Shown here: positions 1-13,706 of the stretch, one piece after another
How positions within the stretch are numbered: position 1 is the stretch's first letter
How the letters are laid out: every line of letters starts with the position of its first letter
Assembly: GCA_021799445.1 (NCBI GenBank)
Contig: JAJZAM010000009.1
Span: 1-38,864 of the forward strand
DNA length: 38,864 nt
Direction: 5' to 3'
Origin: Actinomycetes bacterium
Lineage (GTDB): Bacteria > Actinomycetota > Acidimicrobiia > Acidimicrobiales > Palsa-688
Position numbers and translations under genes: made by a program
Notes under the pieces: generated by a model
Databases searched by the model: none
Told to the model about the DNA's origin: nothing
The model's input: the letters and a program-made list of their open reading frames with translations, nothing else

Positions 1-2726
<2,726 letters not shown>

Positions 2727-2732
2727 TGTGTG

Positions 2733-6326
<3,594 letters not shown>

Positions 6327-6429
6327 GACCTACTCCTGGGGCAGAACGAATTGGGGGATGCCGCTGCGCCCGCGCTGAAGACGCGTCGAAATACAAAGAG
6401 ACTCGTCACAGGGGACCACGGCAAGAAAT

Positions 6430-6458
6430 AGTCTACGCCTTCGGGAACTCCAAGGCAA
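6430..6458 (-). promoter_or_regulatory. Candidate rpoB promoter P2
   Basis: On the minus strand TTGCCT (6458-6453) and TAGACT (6435-6430) are separated by 17 nt. This second match lies downstream of P1 and would start transcription near 6423, about 100 nt before the rpoB start. Dual rpoB promoters are known in other actinobacteria. The call is weaker than P1. Confidence 0.4.
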
Positions 6459-6574
6459 ACAGACCCACGAAACTTTTGAGCGGTCCTGCCGGCATCACCG
6501 AAACCCGAAACTTGGTGTCAGGGTCGTTATGTAGTGTCAGCTTGGCACGGCCGGGCGGCGCGGGCTTGAGTTAA

Positions 6575-6604
6575 AGGATACGACAAGCCGGGGCGCCGAG
6601 TCAA
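6575..6604 (-). promoter_or_regulatory. Candidate rpoB promoter P1
   Basis: On the minus strand TTGACT (6604-6599) and TATCCT (6580-6575) are separated by 18 nt, a good match to the housekeeping sigma consensus. Initiation would fall near 6568, giving a leader of about 240 nt before the rpoB start codon. Confidence 0.65.
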
Positions 6605-6641
6605 GGGTTTTTCTGCTCTGCGCCCCTGCCCCTTAGGGTGC

Positions 6642-6670
6642 TTGCAATACGGCCCCGGCTCGGCAATGAT
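6642..6670 (+). promoter_or_regulatory. Candidate promoter of the DivIVA-like gene
   Basis: TTGCAA (6642-6647) and AATGAT (6665-6670) are separated by 17 nt on the plus strand. Initiation would fall near 6677, upstream of the hairpin at 6688-6707 and about 67 nt before the ATG at 6744. Confidence 0.4.
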
Positions 6671-6743
6671 GATGGGCGGAGAAGGGGCAGGCCCGGTATC
6701 GGGCCTGGGAGCCATGCCCGCGTGCCGAGCCATAGGAGCCCCG

Positions 6744-7823
6744 ATGGAACCCAAAACTCTTTCACCCACCTTCACGGTAAGCCTCCGTGGTTATGACCGG
6801 ATGGAGGTCGACGAGTACCTTGACTCCCTGAGCGACGCGCTCGGCCAGGTGGAGCACTCCCGCGAGCAGGTCCGCCAGCATCAGGCTGTCATAGCCAAGC
6901 TCAAAGGCCGTATCGTCGAGCTCGAAGAGAAGCTCAACTCCGACACGCCCCGGACCGGTGCCGTTCTCGGGGAGCGGATCGGTCTCCTCCTCCGCCAGGC
7001 GGAGGACACAGCGGCGGACACCATAAGACGGGGCGAGGACCGGGCGGCCGAGTTGATCGCCGAGTCCAACCGCAAGCTGGCCGACGCTGAGGACGAAGCC
7101 GCGGCAATAGTCGCCCGCGCCGAGGAGCAAGCCCGCCGGATCGAGGCAGCAGCTCGAGCTGAGTCGGACGAGATCATCGCCGACGCCGAGCGGCGAGCCA
7201 CCATACGCACCCGCGACATCGAACAGTGGGCCGACCAGACGATCTCCCGAACCCGGGCCGACGAGTCCAAGATGCGCCACGACCTAGACGTCGAACGTCA
7301 ACGGGCGATCGCAGAGCTTCGCGACCTTGCCACCAAGCGCGACACGGTCGCCGCGACCCTCGCCGATCTTCGGGAAGCTCTCGGCAACGCGCTCGGCCTA
7401 GTCGTGGACTCCCCGCCAGCACCGGCAGCGGTCTCAGACAGCTCCAACAGCTCCAACAGCTTGACTGAGGCCTTGCACGCTACCGCTGACTACACTTCCT
7501 ACGTCCATCAGGCGAAGGCCGGCTACCAGATAGCCACCCCCAGCCCAGCCCCGCCGGACCTCGACTTGGACCCCGACCTGGGCGACGAGGCGTATATCAG
7601 CGACGGCGACGGCGACGGCAACCCCCGGGGAGAGCAGACCCAGGAGCCTGGCGTGGCAGTGGACGCGGACGGCTCTTCGCTGGGCGGCGCTGACCTTTCC
7701 TCCCCGCACCTGTCGCTTCTCGAAGGCGGCTTGACCCCGGCGCAACTCTACGACGTCGAGGCCGACTCCGAGCCGGCCGGCCAGGCGCCCAGGACCAGGC
7801 CTTCCACTCCAAAGGACCGTTGA
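6744..7823 (+). CDS. DivIVA-domain coiled-coil protein
   Basis: The N-terminus (about residues 6-30, LSPTFTVSLRGYDRMEVDEY) is the membrane-binding DivIVA/Wag31-type motif. It is followed by a long charged coiled coil to about residue 225 and an acidic, Pro/Ser-rich, probably disordered tail rich in Asp-Gly. Proteins of this family mark curved membrane at poles and septa and recruit growth or division partners. I chose ATG 6744 because AGGAG sits 5 nt upstream and the DivIVA motif begins at once. An in-frame ATG at 6714 has a poorly spaced Shine-Dalgarno and would add ten unlikely residues. The product is 359 aa. It is transcribed away from rpoB and followed directly by a membrane-protein gene. 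DivIVA paralogues are common in actinobacteria, so this need not be the main polar Wag31. Confidence 0.85.
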   Translation: MEPKTLSPTFTVSLRGYDRMEVDEYLDSLSDALGQVEHSREQVRQHQAVIAKLKGRIVELEEKLNSDTPRTGAVLGERIGLLLRQAEDTAADTIRRGEDRAAELIAESNRKLADAEDEAAAIVARAEEQARRIEAAARAESDEIIADAERRATIRTRDIEQWADQTISRTRADESKMRHDLDVERQRAIAELRDLATKRDTVAATLADLREALGNALGLVVDSPPAPAAVSDSSNSSNSLTEALHATADYTSYVHQAKAGYQIATPSPAPPDLDLDPDLGDEAYISDGDGDGNPRGEQTQEPGVAVDADGSSLGGADLSSPHLSLLEGGLTPAQLYDVEADSEPAGQAPRTRPSTPKDR

Positions 7824-7824
7824 C

Positions 7825-8445
7825 CTGCGCAGCGGCCGTGTCTGGCTGTTCATCGGGGCTGCGCTTGGCGTAGCGGTCGCGCTCGGGCACGTCCCCTACC
7901 TCGCTGGGGCCGGACGGACCCTGGCGGCGACGGCGGAGATGGTCGTTTCCAGCGCGTCGAACAGGCTCGTCGCCGACGTGGCGAAGACCGGGGCGTCCAA
8001 GCGAGTGGTGGTCGGGCTCGGAGGGCTGGTGGCGGTGCTCGCCCCAGGCCTGGCCGCTTTAGCTTTGATAGCCGCCGCTCGGGCGACGATGGTGATCAGG
8101 AGCTTGATAGCCCTGGGGGTTACGCTCCTCGGCGTTGCCAGCTTCTTTTACCACCCGGGCGGCAAAGCCACCGGCGTGCTGCTCTTGACGCTCGTGATAG
8201 CAGGCCTCGTGCTCGTGGTAAGCGGACCGCTCGTCCTCGCTCCTCTCGCTCTGGGAGCTGGGCTGATAGGAGCCGAGTTCCTCCCCACGGTCATAAGCGG
8301 ACATCTGGCGGCGACGTCGACGGCTGTGAACGACCTGCACCTGGCCATCTTCGCCACTCCGGGTACGCCGCTGGCGTTAGAGATCGCCGTTTTGGTAGCG
8401 GCGATCCTGCCCTTCGGCGTCGCCCTCAGGCTCATGGCCCGCTGA
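7825..8445 (+). CDS. Hydrophobic membrane protein of unknown function, apparent CTG start
   Basis: I do not recognise the family. The frame encodes about 206 aa with roughly five hydrophobic segments (for example VWLFIGAALGVAVALG near the N-terminus and GVLLLTLVIAGLVLVVSG in the middle). The first canonical start is ATG 7939, but the in-frame sequence before it encodes a convincing membrane segment. That upstream part contains no ATG, GTG or TTG before an in-frame stop at 7732. CTG 7825 lies 8 nt after AAAGGA (7811-7816), directly behind the DivIVA-like stop, and is my preferred start; if ATG 7939 is used the protein loses its first membrane segment. The layout suggests translational coupling to the DivIVA-like gene and possibly a shared role at the membrane. 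The function is unknown. Confidence 0.6.
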   Translation: MRSGRVWLFIGAALGVAVALGHVPYLAGAGRTLAATAEMVVSSASNRLVADVAKTGASKRVVVGLGGLVAVLAPGLAALALIAAARATMVIRSLIALGVTLLGVASFFYHPGGKATGVLLLTLVIAGLVLVVSGPLVLAPLALGAGLIGAEFLPTVISGHLAATSTAVNDLHLAIFATPGTPLALEIAVLVAAILPFGVALRLMAR

Positions 8446-8476
8446 GCTCCGGGGCCTTGTGACCGGCCACCGGAGC
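8446..8476. terminator. Possible bidirectional terminator between convergent genes
   Basis: GCTCCGG (8446-8452) pairs perfectly with CCGGAGC (8470-8476) around a 17-nt loop, exactly between the convergent ends of the membrane-protein gene and rplL. There is no U-tract, so this is only a candidate. Confidence 0.35.
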
Positions 8477-8501
8477 CCACGCGAGCAGATGACGGAAAGG
8501 G

Positions 8502-8885
8502 CTACTTGAGCTCGACGGCAGCGCCGGCGGCTTCGAGCTGAGCTTTCGCCTTCTCGGCGTCTTCCTTACTGACCTTCTCCAGCACCGGCTTGGGAGCGGC
8601 GTCGACGAGGTCCTTGGCTTCTTTGAGGCCGAGGCTGGTCAGAGCCCGCACCTCTTTGATCACCTGGATCTTCTTGTCGCCGGCCGAGGTGAGCACGACG
8701 TCGAACTCGTCCTGCTCCTCCTCCGCCGGGGCTTCAGCGGCGCCGCCAGCAGGGGCGGCCGCCGCGACGGCTACAGGCGCCGCGGCGGTCACGCCGAAGC
8801 GCTCCTCGAACTCTTTTAGAAGCTCGGACAGCTCAAGGACTGTCAGGTTGGCGATGCTGTCGAGTATCTCTTCTTTTGTTGCCAT
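8502..8885 (-). CDS. rplL: 50S ribosomal protein L7/L12
   Basis: This is the stalk protein of the large subunit, which recruits translation GTPases. It has 127 aa, the usual length. Order: N-terminal dimerisation domain ([20 protein letters not shown]), an Ala/Pro/Gly/Glu hinge, then the C-terminal factor-binding domain ([39 protein letters not shown]). The start is ATG 8885 with AGGAGC upstream. It follows rplJ by 94 nt, the usual arrangement that gives several L7/L12 copies per L10. Confidence 0.97.
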   Translation of the reverse strand: MATKEEILDSIANLTVLELSELLKEFEERFGVTAAAPVAVAAAAPAGGAAEAPAEEEQDEFDVVLTSAGDKKIQVIKEVRALTSLGLKEAKDLVDAAPKPVLEKVSKEDAEKAKAQLEAAGAAVELK

Positions 8886-8979
8886 TGTCTTGGGTGCTCC
8901 TGGTTCCGGTCGGCTGATGCTGACGCTAGGTGTTGGACTGGTATGTGGACGAAGACGTCTTTGTTGGCTGCTAGGGCCG

Positions 8980-9507
8980 TTACTCGGCTTCGCGCTTGTC
9001 GCGCAGTGCGGCGAGCCCGTAGGCCAGGTTTCGGGGCAGAGCTTGAAGCAGGCCCGCGAACTGCTGCATCGGCGCGGCGATCGCCCCGGCCAGCTGGGCG
9101 AGCAGCACTTCTCTCGACGGAAGCTCAGCCAGTGCTGTCGCCTCCGCTGCGCCGATGACCTTCTCCCCTAGAACTCCGCCTTTGACTACCAGCGCCGGGT
9201 TGGTGCGGGAGAAGTCCCGGAGGGCTTTGGCTACACCCGCGGCGTCGCCGGTTACGAAAGCGACGCCGGTCGGTCCGTGCAGCAGCGGCTCAAGGTCGCC
9301 GAGTCCCGCCTCGCGCGCTGCCAAGGTCACCAGGGTGTTCTTGTAGACCTTGTACTCACCGCCGAAGGGAGCGAGGCTGCGGCGCAGGGCTGACAGCTCC
9401 TTGACTTTCATGCCGCGGTACTCGGTGAGGATCGCGGCGTGCGCAGCCGACAGACGCTCGCGGACTTCGTCTACGACAGCGACCTTTTCCGGTCTCGGGT
9501 TGTCCAT
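8980..9507 (-). CDS. rplJ: 50S ribosomal protein L10
   Basis: L10 anchors the L7/L12 dimers to 23S rRNA. The product is 175 aa, with the typical N-terminal domain ([40 protein letters not shown]) and a helical C-terminus that binds L12. The start is ATG 9507, preceded by a strong TAGGAGGAG. A structured GC-rich leader lies upstream, and L10 commonly represses its own operon through such a leader. The frame is complete. Confidence 0.96.
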   Translation of the reverse strand: MDNPRPEKVAVVDEVRERLSAAHAAILTEYRGMKVKELSALRRSLAPFGGEYKVYKNTLVTLAAREAGLGDLEPLLHGPTGVAFVTGDAAGVAKALRDFSRTNPALVVKGGVLGEKVIGAAEATALAELPSREVLLAQLAGAIAAPMQQFAGLLQALPRNLAYGLAALRDKREAE

Positions 9508-9646
9508 TGGCTCCTCCTAAGGTGACAGCCCGGCGACGCGAGCGACAACACCTCTGGGAGGGCCGCCTCTCACCTCGTCGGGCCGGGCCGGCAGGCCCGC
9601 TTAACGCCCCGGGGGGGCGACCTGATTTCTACGGTTCGATCGTGCG
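9508..9646 (-). ncRNA. Probable rplJ (L10) leader RNA
   Basis: The transcript ahead of rplJ is unusually structured. A perfect hairpin CGGGCC-TGCC-GGCCCG lies at 9584-9599 and a second, GCCCC-GGGGC, at 9606-9618, followed by further G/C-rich segments before the Shine-Dalgarno. L10 leaders that bind the L10-L12 complex occur at this position in many bacteria. I infer the class from position and structure, not from a covariance match. Confidence 0.5.
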
Positions 9647-9961
9647 AGTCTGATTATAGCTGATAGCCGTGCCGGACAGTCGCCGGGTGATCTTACGCTC
9701 GACTATGAAAGACACGAACGGGCACCACCCCGCCGTCACCATGCCGATGAAGTACCAGACGTTGAGCCGGTAGGCGATGAGCATGTTGACGACGGTCGCC
9801 AGGTAGACGATGTACAACACGCCGTGGATCGGTCCGAGGATCGTGTCCATCGAGTTGATGGCTGGTATGAGGCCGATGAAGACCAAGATGAGCATCGTCC
9901 CTACCACCCAGGCCATGACCCGGTAACGCCACAGTGGGTCCGACAGGGTGAACTTTCCCAT
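9629..9961 (-). CDS. DUF3817 family small membrane protein
   Basis: This 110-aa protein has three hydrophobic segments (MAWVVGTMLILVFIGLIPAI, then a segment around LGPIHGVLYIVYLATVVNML, then FIGMVTAGWCPFVSFIVERK). The arrangement, with a conserved GPIHG-type motif and a closing CPFVSFIVER-type segment, matches the DUF3817 family of actinobacterial integral membrane proteins, whose function is not established. ATG 9961 follows the TGA of the upstream gene without a single spacer base (TGAATG), so the two are translationally coupled. It lies inside the ribosomal cluster between rplA and rplJ. Confidence 0.75.
   Translation of the reverse strand: MGKFTLSDPLWRYRVMAWVVGTMLILVFIGLIPAINSMDTILGPIHGVLYIVYLATVVNMLIAYRLNVWYFIGMVTAGWCPFVSFIVERKITRRLSGTAISYNQTRTIEP
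9653..9658 (-). promoter_or_regulatory. Candidate rplJ promoter -10 element
   Basis: A perfect TATAAT reads on the minus strand at 9658-9653, inside the last codons of the DUF3817 gene. The -35 side is poor (GCGACT with a 19-nt spacer). Initiation near 9646 would produce the structured rplJ leader and let rplJL be expressed apart from the genes upstream. Confidence 0.45.
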
Positions 9962-10669
9962 TCAGCTGTTTCCTTCCGCCTTGAACCCGTGAGGGTTGCG
10001 CCAGGTTTTCGCTTTGCCTTTCACCGCCAGCAGCGCCAGGTACCGGTTGTACTGGGTCATCTCGTCTTCGGGGCCGCCGCCGGCACCGTCGAAGTCGACA
10101 CCGTCGAAGCCGGCACCGTCGAGCTCGCCGCTGTCGAAGCCGGCGAGGGCTCCCCCTCTTTCAGAACCGCCTGGACCAAGAAGGCGACTTCGCGAGCTTG
10201 GGAGGATCAAAGCAGCGTCGTCCGGCGAGGCGGAACCTTGCAGCTCCACGCTCCAGGCGCCCTCGCCGGCCGTCAGTTCCCGCTCTGGACCCCCGGCCCC
10301 GGAGCCGAGACGGTTGGCGGGCAGGTCGTGCGAGTCGACCGTGAGCGCCAAAGCCGACCTGGGCAGGGTGCGGGCGACGACCTGCGCGCTCGCGGCGCGC
10401 ATGCGCGCGTGGAACGCCCGCCGCTCGGCGATGAACTCCGGGGTGTCGTGGACCAGTTGCCACCACCCGATACCGCCCACCGCTGCGAACGTCGGCCACT
10501 CCACCGAGTACAAGTAGCTGAGCACGTTGCCCTGCATCGCCCGGTGTATCTGCCACCACATGGCGATCAGGCAGCCGGTTGAGCACGTCACGTACACGAA
10601 GTGCAGGATCAACGAGCGCAGCTTCACCCACTGGTAGAGCCGCTGGGGCATCCACTCGGGTTTAGCCAT
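9962..10669 (-). CDS. Unrecognised membrane protein coupled to DUF3817
   Basis: I do not recognise this family. The protein is 235 aa if it starts at ATG 10669, which has AGGA 8 nt upstream; longer frames to 10753 lack such a site. Residues about 12-45 ([20 protein letters not shown]) and 55-75 ([20 protein letters not shown]) are membrane-like. The middle is a low-complexity, Asp/Gly-rich linker made from four 15-bp repeats (10085-10144). The C-terminus ([20 protein letters not shown], followed by RNPHGF) looks conserved in character. Its stop touches the DUF3817 start, so the pair is likely one functional unit, with one protein perhaps assisting the other in the membrane. The role is unknown. 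Confidence 0.65.
   Translation of the reverse strand: MAKPEWMPQRLYQWVKLRSLILHFVYVTCSTGCLIAMWWQIHRAMQGNVLSYLYSVEWPTFAAVGGIGWWQLVHDTPEFIAERRAFHARMRAASAQVVARTLPRSALALTVDSHDLPANRLGSGAGGPERELTAGEGAWSVELQGSASPDDAALILPSSRSRLLGPGGSERGGALAGFDSGELDGAGFDGVDFDGAGGGPEDEMTQYNRYLALLAVKGKAKTWRNPHGFKAEGNS
10085..10144. repeat. Four tandem 15-bp units inside a coding linker
   Basis: ACCGTCGAAGTCGAC, ACCGTCGAAGCCGGC, ACCGTCGAGCTCGCC and GCTGTCGAAGCCGGC follow each other without gaps. They encode a five-residue Asp-Gly/Phe-Asp periodicity in the linker of the DUF3817-coupled membrane protein, so length changes would stay in frame. Confidence 0.8.
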
Positions 10670-10785
10670 CGCCATAATCCTAGGAGCCCGCCCGGCCAAA
10701 TAGGTCTCGGTCGCAGCGGTCCGCCAGGTCGCAGCGGTCCCAACCGCTCCCACCGTTCCGGCGGGGTCAGGCGCCGACCGGCGGT

Positions 10786-11511
10786 TCAGGCGCTGGCCAG
10801 GTCCTCGTCGGTGACCCGGAGGGAGTTGACGTCCACGTCGACGCCGGGGCCCATGGTCGAGCTGACAGCCACGGACCGCACGTACTTGCCTTTCGCCGCA
10901 GCGGGCTTCACCCTGTTGATCTCCTCGATCACCGCACGGAAGTTGCGCAGCAGAGCGGTCCGGTCGAAGCTGACCTTCCCTATCGGCACCTGCACGACGC
11001 CGCGCGACCGGGTGTCGGCCCTGTACTCGACGCGCCCGCCTTTGAAGTCGGTGACTGCTTTGCCGACCTCGGTTGTGACGGTCCCCGTCTTGGGGTTGGG
11101 CATGAGACCCCGGGGGCCGAGCTTACGCCCGAGGCGCCCCACCTGCCCCATCAGGTCTGGGGTGGCGATCGCAACGTCGAAGTCCATGAACCCCCCGTCG
11201 ACCCTGGCGATCAGGTCGTCGGCGCCGACGACGTCGGCACCAGCGGCTCGGGCTTCTTCAGCTGCGGGCCCGGCGGCGAAGACAGCCACCCGGACTTCCT
11301 TCCCGGTTCCCGCCGGCAACGAGACCGTGCCGCGCACGACCTGGTCGGCTTTGCGGGGGTCCACGCCCAGACGCACGGACATCTCGACGGTCTCGTCGAA
11401 CTTGGCGCTAGCCAGGCCCTTGACCAGGTCCAACGCCTCGGCCGGGCCGTAGGGGCGGGAACGGTCGAAGCGCTTGGCCGCGTCGACATACCTTTTACCT
11501 CTTTGCGACAT
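10786..11511 (-). CDS. rplA: 50S ribosomal protein L1
   Basis: L1 binds 23S rRNA at the L1 stalk and takes part in release of the E-site tRNA. The product is 241 aa. Typical segments are [57 protein letters not shown] and [23 protein letters not shown] 11511 is preceded by AGAGGGAG. It lies 93 nt after rplK; the gap contains a GC-rich inverted segment (CAGGCCGGGC and CAGCCGGCCGG on the minus strand) that might act in regulation by L1, which I cannot prove. Confidence 0.97.
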   Translation of the reverse strand: MSQRGKRYVDAAKRFDRSRPYGPAEALDLVKGLASAKFDETVEMSVRLGVDPRKADQVVRGTVSLPAGTGKEVRVAVFAAGPAAEEARAAGADVVGADDLIARVDGGFMDFDVAIATPDLMGQVGRLGRKLGPRGLMPNPKTGTVTTEVGKAVTDFKGGRVEYRADTRSRGVVQVPIGKVSFDRTALLRNFRAVIEEINRVKPAAAKGKYVRSVAVSSTMGPGVDVDVNSLRVTDEDLASA

Positions 11512-11604
11512 GACGTCTCCCTCTTTTAGATCTTGTGGTTTATCCGGCCGGCTGAGGTAGTGCCCGGCCTGGATCTGACAGGTGAAACCAGCCTCGCGGC
11601 GGGA

Positions 11605-12030
11605 TCAGCCTACTTTGACGCCCATAGAGCGTGCCGTGCCCGCTATCTGCGCTTTGGCCGCTTCCAGGTCGTTGGCGTTCAGGTCGGGCATCTTCACCTT
11701 GGCGATCTCTTCGAGCTGGCCGTCGGTGATAGTCCCGGCGGTCTCCTTGCCGGTCGTCTTCGCGCCTTTCTCCAGACCGGCGGCTTGGCGGATGAGGAAA
11801 GGCGTCGGCGGCGTCTTCAGCACGAAACTAAACGAACGATCGTCGAAGATCGTGATCTCCACCGGTATGACCTGGCCCTGCTTGTCCTCGGTTGCGGCGT
11901 TGTACTGCTTCACGAACTCCATCGTGGACACCCCGTGAGGACCGAGGGCCGTGCCGACCGGAGGGGCTGGCGTGGCTTTGCCGGCGGGAAGCTGGATCTT
12001 GACTATGGCAGATACTCGGCGCTTGGCCAT
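11605..12030 (-). CDS. rplK: 50S ribosomal protein L11
   Basis: L11 forms part of the GTPase-associated centre with 23S rRNA. The product is 141 aa, the usual length. The N-terminal domain ([35 protein letters not shown]) carries the proline-rich helix region that thiostrepton-type compounds contact. The rRNA-binding C-terminal domain ends [23 protein letters not shown] 12030 has AAAGGAGC 6-7 nt upstream. It starts 11 nt after the nusG stop. Confidence 0.97.
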   Translation of the reverse strand: MAKRRVSAIVKIQLPAGKATPAPPVGTALGPHGVSTMEFVKQYNAATEDKQGQVIPVEITIFDDRSFSFVLKTPPTPFLIRQAAGLEKGAKTTGKETAGTITDGQLEEIAKVKMPDLNANDLEAAKAQIAGTARSMGVKVG

Positions 12031-12041
12031 TGAAAGCTCCT

Positions 12042-12737
12042 TTAAAGCTTCGCCACCTGGGCGAAGTCCAACTCGACGGGCGTTTCACGCCCGAAAATGT
12101 TGACGAGGACCTTGAGTTTGAGTTGGTCCTCGTTGATCTCTGCGATCGTGCCGGTGAAGTCGGCGAAAGGACCTTCCTTGACCCTCACCGATTCACCTAT
12201 CTCGAACTGCATGCCCCGTGGCCTGCTCTTGCGGGAACCTCCGCCAGCGTCGTCCTCGTCGACCTTGACCGCCAGGACCGACTCGACCTCCTTGCGGGTG
12301 AGCGGTGTGGGTCGTGCGCCCAAGCCGACGAAGCCGGTGACCCCGGGCGTGTTGCGCACCACGTACCACGAGTCGTCGTCGAGGTCCAAGCGGACCATCA
12401 GGTAACCGGGGAAGACTTTCTTGGACACGACCTGCTTGCGGCCGTTCTTGAACTCGACCACGTCCTCCATCGGGATGACCACTTCGTATATCCGCTCCTC
12501 CATGTTCATAGAAGCGATGCGGCTCTCAAGGTTGGACTTGACCTTGTTCTCGTATCCGGCGTAGCTGTGGATCACATACCACTGCCCGGGGCGGTCGTAG
12601 GGGCTCTGAGGCACCTCCGCGGGCGCGTCGAGCTCGTCAGGCTCGCCGGTACCCCCGTCTTCGAGGCCAGCGTCGCCCTCCGGCTCTGCGAGCCGCGCGT
12701 CGTTTTCAGTTAGTTCGTCTACATCGTCTTTAGACAT
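12042..12737 (-). CDS. nusG: Transcription termination/antitermination factor NusG
   Basis: NusG binds RNA polymerase and affects pausing and Rho-dependent termination and links transcription to translation. The product is 231 aa. An acidic N-terminal extension of about 50 residues, common in actinobacteria, comes first. The NGN domain follows ([50 protein letters not shown]) and then the C-terminal KOW domain ([31 protein letters not shown]). It starts 5 nt after secE and ends 11 nt before rplK. Confidence 0.97.
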   Translation of the reverse strand: MSKDDVDELTENDARLAEPEGDAGLEDGGTGEPDELDAPAEVPQSPYDRPGQWYVIHSYAGYENKVKSNLESRIASMNMEERIYEVVIPMEDVVEFKNGRKQVVSKKVFPGYLMVRLDLDDDSWYVVRNTPGVTGFVGLGARPTPLTRKEVESVLAVKVDEDDAGGGSRKSRPRGMQFEIGESVRVKEGPFADFTGTIAEINEDQLKLKVLVNIFGRETPVELDFAQVAKL

Positions 12738-12742
12738 GCCCG

Positions 12743-13060
12743 CTACTTGAATAGGAAGTTGGACAGATGCGAGAAAGCCAGATCCAAAGCGAAGATCAGC
12801 GCCATGAGAACGGCCAAGGCCACGAACACCACTATCGAGTAGTTAGCCGTCTCGGCTCGGCTCGGCCAGGCTACCTTACGCAGCTCGACGTTGACCTCGT
12901 GGAGGAACTGCCTGGGCGACGTCCGCCTTCCCGGAGCTCCGGCGGCTGGCCTCGTCCTGCGGGGCTCGGAAGCCTCCGGTCGGCGAGCTACCGGCGTGCC
13001 GTCCTCGGCCATCTGGCCTTGGCGCTGCATCAGCCGCCTCTGTTGTCGGTTCATGCTCAC
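12743..13060 (-). CDS. secE: Preprotein translocase subunit SecE
   Basis: SecE stabilises SecY in the Sec channel. The 105-aa protein has a basic, low-complexity N-terminal half typical of actinobacterial SecE. The conserved amphipathic segment [20 protein letters not shown] is followed by one membrane helix ([20 protein letters not shown]). The start is GTG 13060 with GAGAAGA 6 nt upstream; ATG 13054 is an in-frame alternative. It sits directly downstream of tRNA-Trp, as in other actinobacteria. Confidence 0.95.
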   Translation of the reverse strand: MSMNRQQRRLMQRQGQMAEDGTPVARRPEASEPRRTRPAAGAPGRRTSPRQFLHEVNVELRKVAWPSRAETANYSIVVFVALAVLMALIFALDLAFSHLSNFLFK

Positions 13061-13114
13061 AGTAGGTCTTCTCGGATGGTAGGGGGTTTTATGGGCGATT
13101 CAGGGCTGACGGGC

Positions 13115-13186
13115 AGGGCAGGAGGGACTCGAACCCCCAACCGCCGGTTTTGGAGACCGGTGCTCTACCAATTGAGCTACTGCCCT
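13115..13186 (-). tRNA. trpT: tRNA-Trp (anticodon CCA)
   Basis: The minus strand folds as a cloverleaf: acceptor AGGGCAG/CTGCCCT, D arm GCTC-GAGC, anticodon stem CCGGT/ACCGG around CTCCAAA with anticodon CCA, and T arm with GGTTCGAGTCC. The span is 72 nt and no 3' CCA is encoded. It lies 54 nt upstream of secE in the usual actinobacterial order. Confidence 0.95.
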
Positions 13187-13217
13187 CTGCAAGGCTGCTG
13201 CGGTTGGGTGCATCTAA

Positions 13218-13223
13218 AGGATA
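13218..13223 (-). promoter_or_regulatory. Candidate -10 element for tRNA-Trp-secE
   Basis: TATCCT reads on the minus strand 32 nt before the tRNA-Trp gene, the same hexamer as in rpoB promoter P1 and also followed by TTTA. No clear -35 is seen. Three 10-bp repeats lie further upstream at 13271-13300. Confidence 0.4.
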
Positions 13224-13270
13224 GCACCAGCCGGGGGTCTCATAGGCTTCGCCCAAGAGCCCTCTAGGTC

Positions 13271-13300
13271 GCCTCTGGTTAGCCTTTGGTAGCCTTTGGG
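13271..13300. repeat. Three 10-bp direct repeats upstream of tRNA-Trp
   Basis: GCCTCTGGTT, AGCCTTTGGT and AGCCTTTGGG follow in register; the last two differ at one base. They lie about 50-80 bp upstream of the candidate tRNA-Trp -10 element, between it and the end of the anti-sigma gene. Confidence 0.55.
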
Positions 13301-13318
13301 CCGGCTTGGGGGAGGTGC

Positions 13319-13702
13319 TCAGCCGGCGTTGAGCAGACCGGGGTGGCGCCGGCTCGCCCACAGCAGCGCCCCGGCCGCAGCAGTGGCGGTAAGCCCGCAG
13401 CAGTAGGCCGCTGTGGCCGCCCACCCGGGCAGGCGCGGCCGGGGCCGGCTGGAGCGAAGAGTCTCCAATACCCTGTCGAGGGACGCGGCCGGGTAGTCGA
13501 CGCTGTCGTATCGCATCGCTCGCATCGCTCGCAGGATCCCCCCGAACGCTGCCACCTCAGCCTGGCAGCGCAGGCAGCGAGCTACGTGCGTTTCGGCTTC
13601 GAGGTCACCGGTTCGCTCACCAGCGGCGAGCTGGGGGATGACGTCCGCCGCCGACACGCATTCACCCGATCGCAGCCGGGCGATCTCAGCCAGGGAACGC
13701 AC
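13319..13702 (-). CDS. Zinc-finger (ZAS-type) membrane anti-sigma factor
   Basis: The 127-aa product has a short N-terminal cytoplasmic region with His39-x3-Cys43-x2-Cys46 (HVARCLRC), the signature of zinc-binding anti-sigma domains. A single hydrophobic segment near residues 94-117 (WAATAAYCCGLTATAAAGAL) then leads to a very short tail. Such proteins hold an ECF sigma factor inactive at the membrane. The start is GTG 13702, 4 nt after the sigma stop, so sigma and anti-sigma are coupled. With almost no extracytoplasmic domain, the signal is more likely sensed inside the cell or membrane, for example by redox or zinc at the finger; this last point is inference. Confidence 0.8.
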   Translation of the reverse strand: MRSLAEIARLRSGECVSAADVIPQLAAGERTGDLEAETHVARCLRCQAEVAAFGGILRAMRAMRYDSVDYPAASLDRVLETLRSSRPRPRLPGWAATAAYCCGLTATAAAGALLWASRRHPGLLNAG

Positions 13703-13706
13703 CGCC

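Larger units (their letters stand above)
6327..6743. other. Divergent intergenic region between rpoB and the DivIVA-like gene
   Basis: This 417-nt stretch holds no gene I would support. Reading leftward it carries two candidate rpoB promoters and a long rpoB leader of about 100-240 nt. Reading rightward it carries a candidate promoter, a perfect hairpin and the ribosome binding site AGGAG at 6734-6738 for the DivIVA-like gene. Short open frames across it look like chance frames in high-GC DNA. Confidence 0.7.

Noticed and set aside
9606-9618. GCCCC-GGGGC hairpin as a rho-independent terminator of the DUF3817 gene
   Set aside because: No U-tract follows, and its place in the untranslated leader of rplJ fits a ribosomal-protein leader better.
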